Notes: a model not told the origin generated them from the sequence alone. A stretch of DNA of 14,938 bases from Ophiosphaerella korrae (GCA_028456385.1 JALNQF010000753.1:1-14938); one strand, 5' to 3'; counted from the first letter of the stretch, positions 1 through 8,589 are shown. Numbers and translations: made by a program.

Positions 1-79
1 TTAGTAAGTTTGCAATGTTAGTAAGTTGCAAACTTACTAACATTAGTGCGAAAATAAGAGATATAAGGGATAACTCCCT
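1..79. other. Short unrelated segment left of the element A breakpoint
   Basis: This stretch has no counterpart at the matching place in the second copy of element A (about 13336-13414), while everything from about 80 rightward does match. It is therefore foreign to element A or marks a truncation. It keeps several CA and TG dinucleotides (11-44), which are nearly gone in the next 1.9 kb, so it has escaped RIP or arrived later. It is dominated by two perfect inverted repeats listed separately. I see no coding frame. It could be the end of a small DNA transposon or a rearrangement scar; the window edge prevents a decision. Confidence 0.45.
14..44. repeat. Perfect 14-bp inverted repeat with 3-nt loop
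   Basis: The arms are aatgttagtaagtt (14-27) and its exact reverse complement (31-44), separated by gca. The motif ttagtaagtt also occurs as a direct copy at 1-10 and 18-27, and gtttgcaa (8-15) is the reverse complement of ttgcaaac (26-33), so several fold-backs overlap. Such dense symmetry is typical of transposon ends or of a template-switch scar. No family is recognised. Confidence 0.8.
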
Positions 80-86
80 TATATCT
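59..86. repeat. Perfect 12-bp inverted repeat spanning the junction
   Basis: The arm agatataaggga (59-70) is matched exactly by its reverse complement at 75-86, with the loop taac. The right arm reaches into sequence shared with element A copy 2 (from about 80), so the hairpin sits on the breakpoint. This may have arisen when the junction formed, or by chance in TA-rich DNA. Confidence 0.7.
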
Positions 87-842
87 AGAGAAGTAAGTAT
101 ATATAGCTTAAGATAAGAATAAGAAAGAAAACTAAGAGCTTAAGACTTCTAAATATAAAATAGTACCTAGAATACTAGAGCTAAGGTAAGAAAATACTAA
201 AGTATAAAATAGATTTATAAAAAAAATCTAGAAACTAGTAAATAGCTACTACTTAGTAAAAGAATAGTAAGATAAAGAACGCTAGATATATAAAGTAGAG
301 TAGACTTAGTAATATAAATTATTATATACTAATAATAATTAGGCGCTAATTATTATAGATCTAGTATTAATACAAGAACTATAATACTAGCTATACTTAT
401 ATAACCTAAACTATCTACTACTATTATAGATAAGATATTACTACAATAACTACTTTACTTACTATTCTAAGAAGATAGGATCTAGATATTTTCTTTATAG
501 AAGATCTAAATATAAATAGAACTAAAAAGAGTATATAAATAATAAATATAAATAACACTTATAAGATAAGTAAAAAGCTAAGTACTTTCTAAGTATAACT
601 AAAGAAGATATAAATACAAGTAAGATACTTATAAATAACTAATATATTAACTTATTTTAGTAAACCTATACACTAGAAAAGTATAAATACTATAAAGAGA
701 TTAAAATACTATAAAGATTCTAGTAAAAGATAAATAAAGATTATAAGATTAAGTCTTTTTTAGGTAAATAGCTAATACTAAATATATATCTAGAAGCTAT
801 AACGCTATTAATACTAAAAGACTTATTAAACTCCTAGTAAAG
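80..842 (+). pseudogene. A1 gag-pol linker region with degraded W-x2-C-x4-C-x2-H-like motif
   Basis: This is the frame-1 remnant between the missing nucleocapsid and the protease. At 427-462 the codons read stop, x2, Tyr (436), x4, Tyr (451), x2, Tyr (460). This is what RIP makes of Trp, Cys, Cys and His codons. The same spacing occurs in element B at 3667-3702 and in A2 at 13762-13797. The function is unknown; a small zinc-binding fold is an inference. The frame stays readable to about 834, where the protease takes over in the -1 frame. Many internal TAA and TAG stops are present. Confidence 0.55.
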
Positions 843-1148
843 ATAAGAAGAGAAAGAATAAAAGTATTAGTAGATTTAAGGTTATTTATAAACTTAATTA
901 TACCTAAAGTAGTAGAATAAGTAAGACTCTAACTATAAGTAAAGAAAATACTATATTTAATCTATATCGCGAATAGATAACTAATACTAAGAAACTTAAT
1001 AGTTAGTAATAAAGTAACTATAGAGATTATTAATTAAGGATATAGTATAAGAATTACCTTAGACGTATTAGTTTTAGCTAACAAAGACGTTATACTAGGA
1101 CTTCTATAGCTATAAGAGTTTAATCCTAGAGTTAATTAGAAAAACTAA
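843..1148 (+). pseudogene. A1 aspartic protease remnant
   Basis: This is a frame-3 stretch, -1 relative to the upstream linker. It would encode the retropepsin-like protease that cuts the Gag-Pol polyprotein. The region of the catalytic motif reads K-V-L-V-D (about 861-875): the Asp remains but the following Ser-Gly is lost. The C-terminal signature resembling L-G-[LM]-P-W-L appears as LGLL-stop-L at about 1095-1112, followed by N-P-x-x-N-stop, as in Gypsy proteases. The same segment in A2 is at 14178-14483. It ends at the 143-bp deletion junction, which throws the downstream pol out of frame in this copy only. Confidence 0.7.
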
Positions 1149-1151
1149 AAG
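1145..1151. other. Junction of a 143-bp deletion in A1 relative to A2
   Basis: The alignment offset between the two copies changes here from 13335 to 13478. Sequence present in A2 between 14480 and 14629 is missing. The lost part encodes the protease-reverse transcriptase spacer. 143 is not a multiple of 3, so this is a true frameshift as well as a deletion. A short cta/acta similarity flanks the break, consistent with microhomology joining, but the exact joint is blurred by later transitions. Confidence 0.8.
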
Positions 1152-1995
1152 TAAGGCGCTAGGCTAAGAAGTAAGAGTAGAAGAGTAATATATAACTTCT
1201 AAGATCCTAGAATAATATAAGAAGTTTAGCTACTTATTTATAGAAGAGATAAATATACTAGTATTACTTAAGTACTAACTTTAGGACTATATAATTAAGT
1301 TATAGAAAAGAAAGGAGCTACCTTTTAAGCCTATTTACTAATTAATAGAGAGTAAATTAGTAACACTTTAAGAAAAACTAAACTAAGACCTAAAAAAAAG
1401 ATATATATAAGAATCCTTATTATTAGTAGGATTTCTAATTCTTTTTATACTAAAGAAAAAAGGACTACTAAAAATATACGTAAACTACTAAAAGCTAAAC
1501 AATATTATAGTAAAGAACTAATACTTACTACTAAATATAAATAAACTCTAAAATAAGCTAAGTAGAGTAAAGATTTTTATAAAGCTAGACCTAAAGGATA
1601 GATACTACCTAATATAAATTAAAGTAAGTAAAGAGTAAAAAATAGTATTCTAAATACGCTATAAATACTATAAGTATATAGTAATATCTTTTAAACTAAT
1701 AAATATACTAGTAACGTTTTAAAGACTAATTAATAACGTATTATAAAAATACTTAGATAAGTTTATTATAGTATACCTAGACAATATACTAATATATTCT
1801 AAAGAAAAAGGCAAGTACGTAGAGTAAGTAATAATAGTACTATAGTACTTAGACTAATACAACTTATAACTAAAGCTAGAGAAGTGCGAATAGTATAAAA
1901 TAGAAGTAGAGTTTCTAGGATATATAATAGGTATTAATAAAGTTAAGATAAGCTAAAAAAAAATTAAAGTAGTAGAGGAATAGAAAGAACCTAAG
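1151..1995 (+). pseudogene. A1 reverse transcriptase, N-terminal two thirds (interrupted by element B)
   Basis: This is a frame-1 remnant of the RNA-dependent DNA polymerase that copies element RNA into cDNA. Visible motifs are the P-F-x-P-x-Y-like entry (about 1321-1335), G-F-L-x-L-F with KKK downstream (about 1429-1455), K-L-D-L (first catalytic Asp at 1588), and Y-L-D-N at 1774-1785. In the last motif the usual second Asp has become Asn through a G-to-A change. K-C-E near 1885 and E-stop-K-E-P-K at 1978-1995 mark the thumb region. Element B is inserted right after this Lys. The frame continues exactly at 9070. Confidence 0.85.
1991..1995. repeat. Target site duplication, left copy (CTAAG)
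   Basis: This 5-bp direct repeat abuts the first base of the 5' LTR of element B, and its partner lies at 9065-9069. Five bases is the usual target duplication made by Ty3/Gypsy integrases in ascomycetes. Removing B plus one copy restores an uninterrupted reverse-transcriptase frame in A1, which confirms the call. Confidence 0.93.
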
Positions 1996-2456
1996 TGTTA
2001 TAGCAGTAACAAGGGAAACCGAGATAGAACTAATTAGTCTACGCTTAGCTACTAACGAAGCATAGGATAAGCAGGGTAACGACCTATAGGACAACGAGTT
2101 CGATTAGGAAGCTAACTATAATATAGATACGTAATAGATTTATAAATTCGCGATCTTAGTAAATACAAAGCTACAAAGCTATTATATAACAAATTTGTAA
2201 ATTTACGATCTTAGTAAATACGAAGTAACAAAGCTACTAAGATATTATTACTATATAGTTAGTAGTAATACGCATTATTAGGATAGTATTAGTAATTTAA
2301 TCCTTTAACTATAGAACGCTAATACAAGACAGTTGCAAAATATCTTCTACTATTTATAGTTATTATAGATCCCTACACGAACTTTTGTTATTACCTTACA
2401 ATCTACTAACCCTTCTAAGATAGGTACTTATAGTTAATAATAGGAGGCCTATTACA
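1996..2456 (+). repeat. 5' LTR of element B (461 bp)
   Basis: It begins TGTTATAG and ends CTATTACA, the TG...CA ends of an LTR with a short inverted repeat (TGTTA; TAACA also lies close inside at 2007-2011). It aligns without gaps to 8604-9064. LTRs carry the promoter and polyadenylation signals of the element. The left part is far less mutated than the 3' LTR: it keeps gcagtaac, cgag, gcag and cgac where the partner has TA. It contains an internal duplication (2151-2166 and 2206-2221) and the palindrome acaaatttgt at 2189-2198. Confidence 0.95.
2151..2221 (+). repeat. Internal 55-bp-spaced duplication in the B LTR
   Basis: The sequence cgatcttagtaaatac occurs at 2151-2166 and again at 2206-2221, each followed by a related aag...acaaagct stretch. 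The same pair is present in the 3' LTR at about 8759-8774 and 8814-8829, partly mutated. This is a diverged tandem duplication inside the LTR that predates the insertion. Its role, possibly in the promoter region, is unknown. Confidence 0.65.
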
Positions 2457-2514
2457 CCTTACTAATTTAGTTATTGCGAGAAGCGAAGTATAAGTAGCGC
2501 GTAGTCTAGCTAAT
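2457..2514 (+). other. Element B leader with probable primer binding site
   Basis: In an LTR element the site for the tRNA primer lies just inside the 5' LTR. A candidate starts at tagttattgcgag (2468-2480), where TAG could derive from the TGG complementary to the tRNA CCA end. RIP has changed this stretch and I cannot assign a tRNA. Confidence 0.3.
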
Positions 2515-3540
2515 ATAATAGTAGAAAGCTTAACAAGTAAAGCCCCTAGGAGTAGTTATAAGTTAGATAGTACTATATAGGAAACAATTAAGGATTGCAT
2601 AAACAAACTAATTAATAACAAAGAAGATATAAAGATAGTAATTAAAGTACTAGAAACGTAGAACAAGGAACTATAAGACTATTTAAAATAGAATAAAGTA
2701 TAAATCAAAGCTATTATTAAAGGCTAGAACTAGATAGAATTAATTACCTAACGACTAGAAATAAGTGCAACAAAAAAACTACCTAAGATACCTATCCTTA
2801 AGAAGTTTAATAGAATAAGAGAAAAACTAAGACTCTTTATAGCTTTAGCACAACTCTAGATAGACGTATAAGTACTACACTTTAATATAGAAGAAAAGAA
2901 AGTAATATATATTAGAATATATCTTAAAGAAAATGTAATAAGATAGTTTAAATCCTACTAGACAGACTATACAATATACGCTCTAATAACCTAAAAGGAC
3001 GAAACAAGAGCTATCTTTAGAAGTTATAAATACTTTACTAGACAAATAAGAGTAGTATTTAGAGATATAGACGTTACCTAACAAGCTAAAGAACAGCTAG
3101 AAAAGCTTACACAAAGCTAGAGTATTCTAGAGTATATATTATAGTTTAAATAACTATCGCAAAATATAGAGTAGAATAAGTTAGCCTTAATATTACAATT
3201 TAAACAAGGACTAAACTTAAAAATCTAATACGAAATAATTTACATAGAAAAACCCTAAACGCTAGAAGCCCTAAAATAATAGGTAATATAAATTAACAAT
3301 AATCTTTAAGAATAGAAGAAGAACAAGTATAGAGGTTACACCTAGAATTAGGATAAGGGAGACCCTATAATCCTTAACGCTAATAAGGATAAGAAGAGGA
3401 AGAAGAACAAAGACTTTACGTACTTTAACTATAGTAAGAAAGGCTACTACGCGAAAGACTACTAATTATAAAAGAAAAGGGATATAGTATACTATAAATA
3501 TAGGAAACTAAGACACTTTATAAAAGACTATAAAAGTAAA
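2515..3540 (+). pseudogene. Element B gag (capsid and nucleocapsid) remnant
   Basis: This is the structural Gag protein, which forms virus-like particles in the cytoplasm. It is in frame 1, fused in frame to pol. The start is uncertain because ATG becomes ATA under RIP; ATA at 2515 or 2518 is a plausible former start. The retrotransposon-gag core is seen at about 2800-3290: KKF-N-x-x-REKL-R near 2800-2835, an E-E-K-K-V-x-Y segment near 2890-2915, stop-F-K-S-Y at about 2944-2958 (formerly W-F), E-Q-L-E-K-L-T near 3091-3111 and Q-F-K-Q-G-L at about 3196-3213. Two zinc knuckles follow. About a dozen or more internal TAA/TAG all fit former Gln or Trp codons. Confidence 0.85.
3421..3531 (+). other. 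Two degraded CCHC zinc knuckles of B nucleocapsid
   Basis: Both have C-x2-C-x4-H-x4-C spacing. Knuckle 1 has its ligand codons at 3421, 3430, 3445 and 3460, all now Tyr. Knuckle 2 has them at 3490, 3499, 3514 and 3529; its His (cac, 3514) survives and its three Cys codons are Tyr. Cys (TGC/TGT) to Tyr (TAC/TAT) and His (CAC) to Tyr (TAC) are exactly the TpG to TpA and CpA to TpA changes of RIP. These domains bind the element RNA during packaging. Confidence 0.85.
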
Positions 3541-4680
3541 GACCTAAGAAAAGATAAGGAAACTTAGTTAAAAACAACTAAGAATAAGAAAGAAGTACTA
3601 AAAGTATAAGCTAAACCTTAAGAGAAAGTAGTAGGGAGCAAAGAAGTATAATATATAATACTCTATTAGACCTTTTATTATAATAATAACTACTATATAT
3701 ATCTTTTTAGTAAATAGGGAGTAGTATAGTTCCTATAGAAATAGAGATATAGAGTAGCTATAATAAAAGAAAGTAGAATAAAAGTATAGCTAGAAGAGAT
3801 AGCCTATATAATAGACCTACTAATAGAAGATTTAGAAGGAGAAGAACCCTAGACCCTATTAATCTAGGCTAAAGAACGAGCACTAGATAAAGAGACTACT
3901 ACAGCTTCCTCTAAAGAACTACAAGAAAGTAAGAGATAAGTTAGTATAAGAAGTATAGAGTATACCTAGCTAGATATACATAGCTATAATAGCTATACAA
4001 CAATAGATATAGAAGAACGAAATAAAGAATAGAAATTCGTTTAAATATACTTAATAGTTATAAGTATAGAAGAAGCGTACAAAGACTAGAAAGAACGCAA
4101 TCTTAAGGAAATAAAGTTTATACTATTTTAAGAATAGATAAAGTAATATATAGTTATAGTAGGGAGAATACCTATATAAAAAGAATAGTAGTACCTTATA
4201 AGAAAAACGCGATAGATTAACAAAGCCTATATACTAAGAGTACTAGTAGTGTACTATATCCTAATAATAGATATACCTAGAAAAGATAAGTACTAGGAAG
4301 GGGATAATAAAATAATAGATCTAAAACATCTAGTACACTTTAAAGTATTATAGATATTATACCTAGATAAGAATTATATTATATATAGAAATTCTAAAGC
4401 AAATAACAATATATAGCCTATACAAAGAAGAGGCTATAACTATATAAGAGTAATCCTAGTAGGAGATATCTAAGGATAGGAAATAATCCTAGAAGATAGA
4501 TACGTAGTAGTAAGACCTAGTCTAAAACTATCTAAAAAATACGTCTAAGGAGGACTATAGTATAAGTGTATATACAACGAATACCTAAAATATAAAGAAT
4601 ATAAGCTTAAAGTAGGCCTATAGCCTAAGAAAGATAGATAGTTTACAAAAATACCTAAGTAAGAATAGCTAGAAGGCGTA
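3541..4680 (+). pseudogene. Element B linker between nucleocapsid and protease
   Basis: Frame 1 continues without a shift. At 3667-3702 the codons read stop, x2, Tyr (3676), x4, Tyr (3691), x2, Tyr (3700). This is the RIP product of a W-x2-C-x4-C-x2-H motif that has the same spacing in element A. The stretch 3760-3960 is rich in Glu, Lys and Arg, and 4200-4640 is mixed. I recognise no enzyme. It probably belongs to the N-terminal part of Pol or the C-terminal part of Gag. Confidence 0.5.
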
Positions 4681-4699
4681 GGAGGTATATATATTATAA

Positions 4700-5020
4700 A
4701 AATAGGTACTTACTAAGAAAGAAAAGTACAATTAATAATTAATAGTAGAGCTACGAGAAACTTTATATTAAAGAAGTTTGTAGAAACATAAGGAATAAGG
4801 TATACAACAAAGAAATATCCTCGACAATTAAGTACAATTAAAGGAAAACTATTCTAAGAACCTATTAGATTCGAAACAGTTCTCTCTACATTAAAACTAG
4901 AAGGAATAACAATTAAGAATATAGTTATAGATATAACGACAATTAATAACGAACAAGATATAATACTAGGAATACTATAGTTACAAATAACTAACCTATA
5001 GATTAATTAGAAAACAGGAA
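4700..5020 (+). pseudogene. Element B aspartic protease remnant
   Basis: This retropepsin-like protease domain would cleave the polyprotein. In frame 1, L-I-N-S-R-A-T at 4732-4755 corresponds to the catalytic L-[IV]-D-S-G-A-T. The catalytic Asp is now Asn (aat, 4741) and the Gly is now Arg (aga, 4747), both explained by TpG to TpA. The C-terminal I-L-G-I-L-stop-L (about 4963-4983) followed by N-stop-K-T-G matches the usual L-G-x-P-W-L...N-W-x-x-G end of the fold. Confidence 0.8.
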
Positions 5021-5229
5021 AAATTAACTACTATAGAATAGATACGTTAAAAGCTAACATAAGCACTTGTAAAGGAGAATTCCCTAAAGAATACAAGAAA
5101 TAGGAAAAATAACTTATAGAACCTAAAGATTACCTTCTAGAATATTAACTATAGGACCTAGCGATAGAACTAGTAGAAGGTAAAGACGTAGGATAGAGCC
5201 TAGTCTACTAGAAAACAGAAGAAGAGTCT

Positions 5230-5920
5230 AAAATTAAATAAATATTTATCTAGAATGTAATAAAAAAGGAATAGATAAGGGAATCTAAATCCTTAGTAGC
5301 GCATAGACTTATATTTGTAGATAAAAAGAGAACGAGCGACAAGAGACCCTACGTAGATTTTAAGAAAACTAACGTAATTATAAACAAGAACTAATACCTA
5401 TTACTACAAATAGATAGAATATAAGATAGATTACAAAGAGCAAGAATCTTTACAAAACTAGATATTTAGAACGCGTACTACTAGATTAGAATTAAAAAAG
5501 GAGATAAATAGAAGATAGCGTTTAGAACACAGTATAGACTATATAAATATCTAGTTATACTGTTTAGCTTAACAAACGCACTAGTAGCATTCTAAGAAAG
5601 GATTAATATAGTACTAAGAGAGTACTTAGACGTATTTATATTTATATACCTAGATAACATCCTTATATTTTTAGAAATAGAGGAAGAACACGTATAATAC
5701 GTATACAAAGTACTAGAGAAACTAGTAGAAAACAAACTATTCCTAAAAATAAGAAAATGCGAATTTTATACAAAGGAAATAGACTTCCTTAGATTTATTA
5801 TTAAACTAGGAAAAATCAAGATTAACCTAGAGAAGATTAGATTAATTAATAAATAGCTAATACTAAAAAACCTAAAAGAGGTACAATAATTTTATAGGTT
5901 AGCTAACTTTTATAGAAAGT
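5230..5920 (+). pseudogene. Element B reverse transcriptase remnant
   Basis: Frame 1 polymerase domain. Readable landmarks are F-V-D-K-K (5311-5325), Y-V-D-F-K-K-T-N (5350-5373), F-T-K-L-D-I with the first catalytic Asp at 5461, F-R-T-Q-Y near 5521-5535, and Y-L-D-N at 5647-5658, whose fourth residue is normally Asp. G-to-A in a TpG context explains the Asn. K-C-E-F at 5755-5766 and the thumb motif ending A-N-F-Y near 5902-5913 follow. Length and order are those of Ty3/Gypsy. Several TAG codons replace Trp and Gln. Confidence 0.9.
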
Positions 5921-6039
5921 TAATAATAGGATAGTTAGAAGATATAGAACTAATAACTAGACTTATAAAAAAGGATACGCTATTTAAATAGATAAGAGAA
6001 TGCAATAAAGTATTTAAGAAAATTAAAAGAAAGTTTATA

Positions 6040-6470
6040 GAAAACCTAGTTATTAGAATATACAACCTAGACCTACTAGCAGTAGTAAAAATAGACGCGT
6101 CTAACTTAGTCTATAGAATAGTACTAATACAAGAAGACCTAGAAACTAATAAGGAGTATTTAGTTAAATACTTTTCTAAGAAAATAAAGCTAGTAGAACT
6201 TAATTATCTAATCTACGACAAAGAGATACTAGTAATATATAAAGTATTTAAGTAATAGAGAGTATATTTACAAAGAGTAAAATATTAGATAAAGGTCTAT
6301 ATAGACTATAAGAACTTTATAGGATTTATAATAAATAAAGAACTATTACAACGCTATATAAGATAGTAGGAGTTTCTATTAATATTTAATATAGAAATAA
6401 TATATATAAAAGGAAAAGATAACTAATTTGTAGACGCCCTTAGTAGAAGACTAGACTTACAAGAAGAAGT
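6040..6470 (+). pseudogene. Element B RNase H remnant
   Basis: This domain degrades the RNA strand of the RNA-DNA hybrid during cDNA synthesis. In frame 1, K-M/I-D-A-S at 6088-6102 keeps the first catalytic Asp (6094). Y-F-S-K-K (6169-6183), E-L-N-Y (6199-6210) and Y-D-K-E (6217-6228) match the Gypsy RNase H core. G-K-D-N-stop-F-V-D-A-L-S-R-R at 6415-6450 is the highly conserved tether at the end of the domain. Confidence 0.88.
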
Positions 6471-6479
6471 AAGTACTAC

Positions 6480-7570
6480 TAGTATAGTTCTAATTAAGAA
6501 TAAAGAAGGACATTTAGTCCTAAATATACTTAAAATAGCTGCAATACTTAAAAGAATAAGCAGCGAGCTAGACGAATAGATTTGGAAAATAACGCAAGAA
6601 TTATCTAAAGAAATAGAAAAACTATAAACTTAAGAAAGACTAGTATAAGCCTATAGAAGAATATACATTCTAAGAAAGATCTAAAGAGAATTTATATAAT
6701 AATTCTACAAATTACTAGTATATAGATACTAAGGTATTAACAAGATATTAGATAGACTCTTAAGAGACTATTATATCCTAAAGGCAAGATAACTAGTAAT
6801 AGAAGTACTACGAGACTATATAGAATACTATAGAAATAAATACAATAGACACGCACTATATAGAATGCTATAACTAATAGAGATACTAGAATAACTATAG
6901 GGAATTATTACAATAGACTTTATTACGAAACTACCTAAGTCTAAGGAACTAATATTAGGAGTTAAGTACGATAGAATCCTAACAATAGTAGATAAACTTA
7001 TAAAGTACTTATACTTTAGACTATATAAAGAGAAAAGTAGAATAGAAGTTGTAGTATACTAGGTTCTAGGAACTGTAATTAGCTAATATAGACTACTAGA
7101 TAAGATTATTATAGATAGAGACGTAAGATTTATATTAAAACTATAGGGAATAATAATAGTATAATTAGGAATTAAATATATAATATTAATAGTATACTAC
7201 TTATAGATAGATAGATAATTAGAACGTATAAATTAGATAGTAGAACAATACCTAAGATACTACCTTAATTACAACTAGAATAACTAAGTATAACTACTAC
7301 CTATAGTATAACTAGTATATAATAGCGTAAAGAATATAGTAATAGGAGTAATACTCTTCTTTGTAAACTATAGATTCGAGCCTAATATATACTAGATACT
7401 AAGAAACTAGATATCTTAGTCTCTAAGAGGAGAAAACTTCGCTAATAGACTTAAGAATATATAGGATTAACTAAGATAGGACGCAGAATTCCTATATAAT
7501 CGCATAGCTAAGTACTATAACAAGAAGTATAAAGAAGGACCCTAATTTAAAGAGGGAGAAAAAGTATAGT
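6480..7570 (+). pseudogene. Element B integrase remnant (HHCC and DDE domains)
   Basis: This would insert the cDNA into the genome. The N-terminal zinc domain is at about 6700-6830; its ligands are degraded, with the C-x2-C pair at 6817 and 6826 now Tyr-Tyr. The catalytic core keeps all three acids in frame 1: Asp 6916, Asp 7114 and Glu 7222. The last two are separated by exactly 35 residues (D-x35-E), as in retroviral integrases. K-L-P-K-S follows Asp 6916. So the active-site codons survive although the frame is broken by many stops. Confidence 0.9.
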
Positions 7571-7572
7571 TA

Positions 7573-7788
7573 GTGCGAAAAAATATTAAGAGTAAGAGAC
7601 TAAGCTTAAAATTAGACTACGTTAAGATAGGACTATACAAAATTAAGAAAGAAGTTACGCTAGTTATATTTAAATTAAAGCTACTAAATAAAATAAAGAT
7701 ATACCTAACCTTCTATATAGTACTACTTAAGATAGTACTACAAAACGTAGAACTACTAGTATACAAAGTAGATACGTATAGAGAATAA
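7573..7788 (+). pseudogene. Stop-free C-terminal integrase segment (GPY/F-like module) of element B
   Basis: This is the longest open stretch of B, 71 codons in the same frame 1 as the polyprotein. It is not an independent gene. It holds D-Y-V-K-I-G-L-Y at about 7618-7641, a degraded form of the G-P-Y/F module that follows the integrase core in many Ty3/Gypsy elements (Pro to Leu by C-to-T). It is Lys- and Leu-rich. The chromodomain follows directly. Confidence 0.75.
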
Positions 7789-7794
7789 GAAGAA

Positions 7795-7952
7795 TAAGAA
7801 GTTAAAGAAATCCTAGTATACTAGTTCTATAATAGTAGGAACTACTATCTAGTAAAATAGATAGGTATAGACGAAAAAGGACAACTATAGGAAGAAATAT
7901 AGGAACTAGAAGATAACCTTAATTACTTTAAGAAACTAGAGGACTTCTAAAG
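7795..7952 (+). pseudogene. Element B chromodomain remnant and pol C-terminus
   Basis: In frame 1 the segment reads K-E-I-L-x-x-stop, then N-Y-Y-L-V-K-stop-I-G (about 7837-7866), stop-E-E at about 7891-7899 and N-L at 7915-7920. This is the pattern E-I-L...Y-L-V-K-W-K-G...W-E...N-L of a chromodomain. Such domains in chromoviruses bind methylated histone H3 and steer integration to heterochromatin. The true stop cannot be told from a RIP-made one; TAA at 7951 is the first stop after the domain. Confidence 0.8.
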
Positions 7953-8254
7953 TTAAAACCCTCTAGAACACCTAGTAGTAAGTTAAGAAAACTAACGATA
8001 CTATCGCTAGATAGAGAGGCGATAGGAGCGCCTAATGTAATAGGAGCTAGAGTAACCTCTACTATATTATCTAAATCTAATTTAGCCTCTAAGGCATAAG
8101 ACTATTTAGATAACTTAGTATTATTATAAGCCTTTATCTTCTAAAGACGCTTAATATAAGAATAAAGCTCTACTAGCTTATAAAGAGTTAACTTGCGCTT
8201 AGCTTTAGTAGTAGTAAGCTATAACGACAATTGCGCTTAAGCCCTATTAACGGC
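7928..8254 (-). pseudogene. Possible antisense ORF between pol and the 3' LTR of element B
   Basis: Read on the minus strand from 8254 down to a stop at 7930-7928, this frame has 108 codons with only four internal stops. Each can come from a Gln or Trp codon through RIP. The plus strand over the same bases is full of stops. The middle is rich in Lys, Leu and Glu with heptad-like spacing (K-L-V-E-L, K-R-L, A-L-E-A-K-L-D-L), suggesting a coiled coil. The end is Ser/Leu-rich with A-P-I-T-L-G-A-P-I. It overlaps the end of pol tail to tail. The start is not visible and the family is not recognised. Confidence 0.4.
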
Positions 8255-8589
8255 TCGCCCTACACAACTTAGTAGAAGGAGACTATATAGAAATTAAATA
8301 CTTATACTCTATAAGCGAAACCCTAGAGGAAATATACTTATACTAGATATTAGCGAGAATATACTTGTTATAGTGTTTACTATCCTTTAAAGATATAAGA
8401 TAAGTAAAACCTAATTTAGTATAATAATAATACAAGAATATCTTAACCCTGTTGTAAATAATATAAGCTATAAGAAGAAGTTTGTTATAATAGGACTAAG
8501 ATAGTATAGAGAATAATAAAGAACTAAGGATTAATAAAAAAATAGGATTAATAACCTTAGTACTAGTATAGAGAAATAAGGGACTATAT
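8255..8589. other. Element B 3' internal region without recognisable content
   Basis: This is about 335 bp between the possible antisense frame and the polypurine tract. Stops occur in all frames I checked. It may hold the 5' part or promoter of the antisense gene, or plain 3' untranslated sequence. Confidence 0.4.

Larger units (their letters stand above)
80..1995 (+). mobile_element. Element A copy 1 (A1), left part: RIP-degraded Ty3/Gypsy retrotransposon
   Basis: This is the left remnant of a Ty3/Gypsy element that is split by element B and resumes at 9070. It aligns with A2 at 13415-14938 at constant offsets (13335, then 13478 after position 1151). The differences checked are transitions of the RIP type. 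It lacks the 5' LTR and gag that A2 has, so it is cut at about 80. It carries in order the linker, protease and the N-terminal two thirds of reverse transcriptase, all dense with TAA/TAG. TG and CA are very rare. The part ends at the target duplication CTAAG. Confidence 0.9.

Noticed and set aside
825..831. attaaac as the -1 slippery site of element A
   Set aside because: It does not follow the X-XXY-YYZ pattern and the original bases are unknown after RIP; kept only as a weak candidate.
2457..2490. Assignment of a specific tRNA primer for element B
   Set aside because: A candidate TAG (from TGG) is present, but RIP changes prevent a trustworthy match to any tRNA 3' end.
7573..7788. 71-codon open frame as an independent small gene
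   Set aside because: It is in frame with the gag-pol remnant of element B and contains the segment that follows the integrase core; it is simply a stop-free stretch of the polyprotein.
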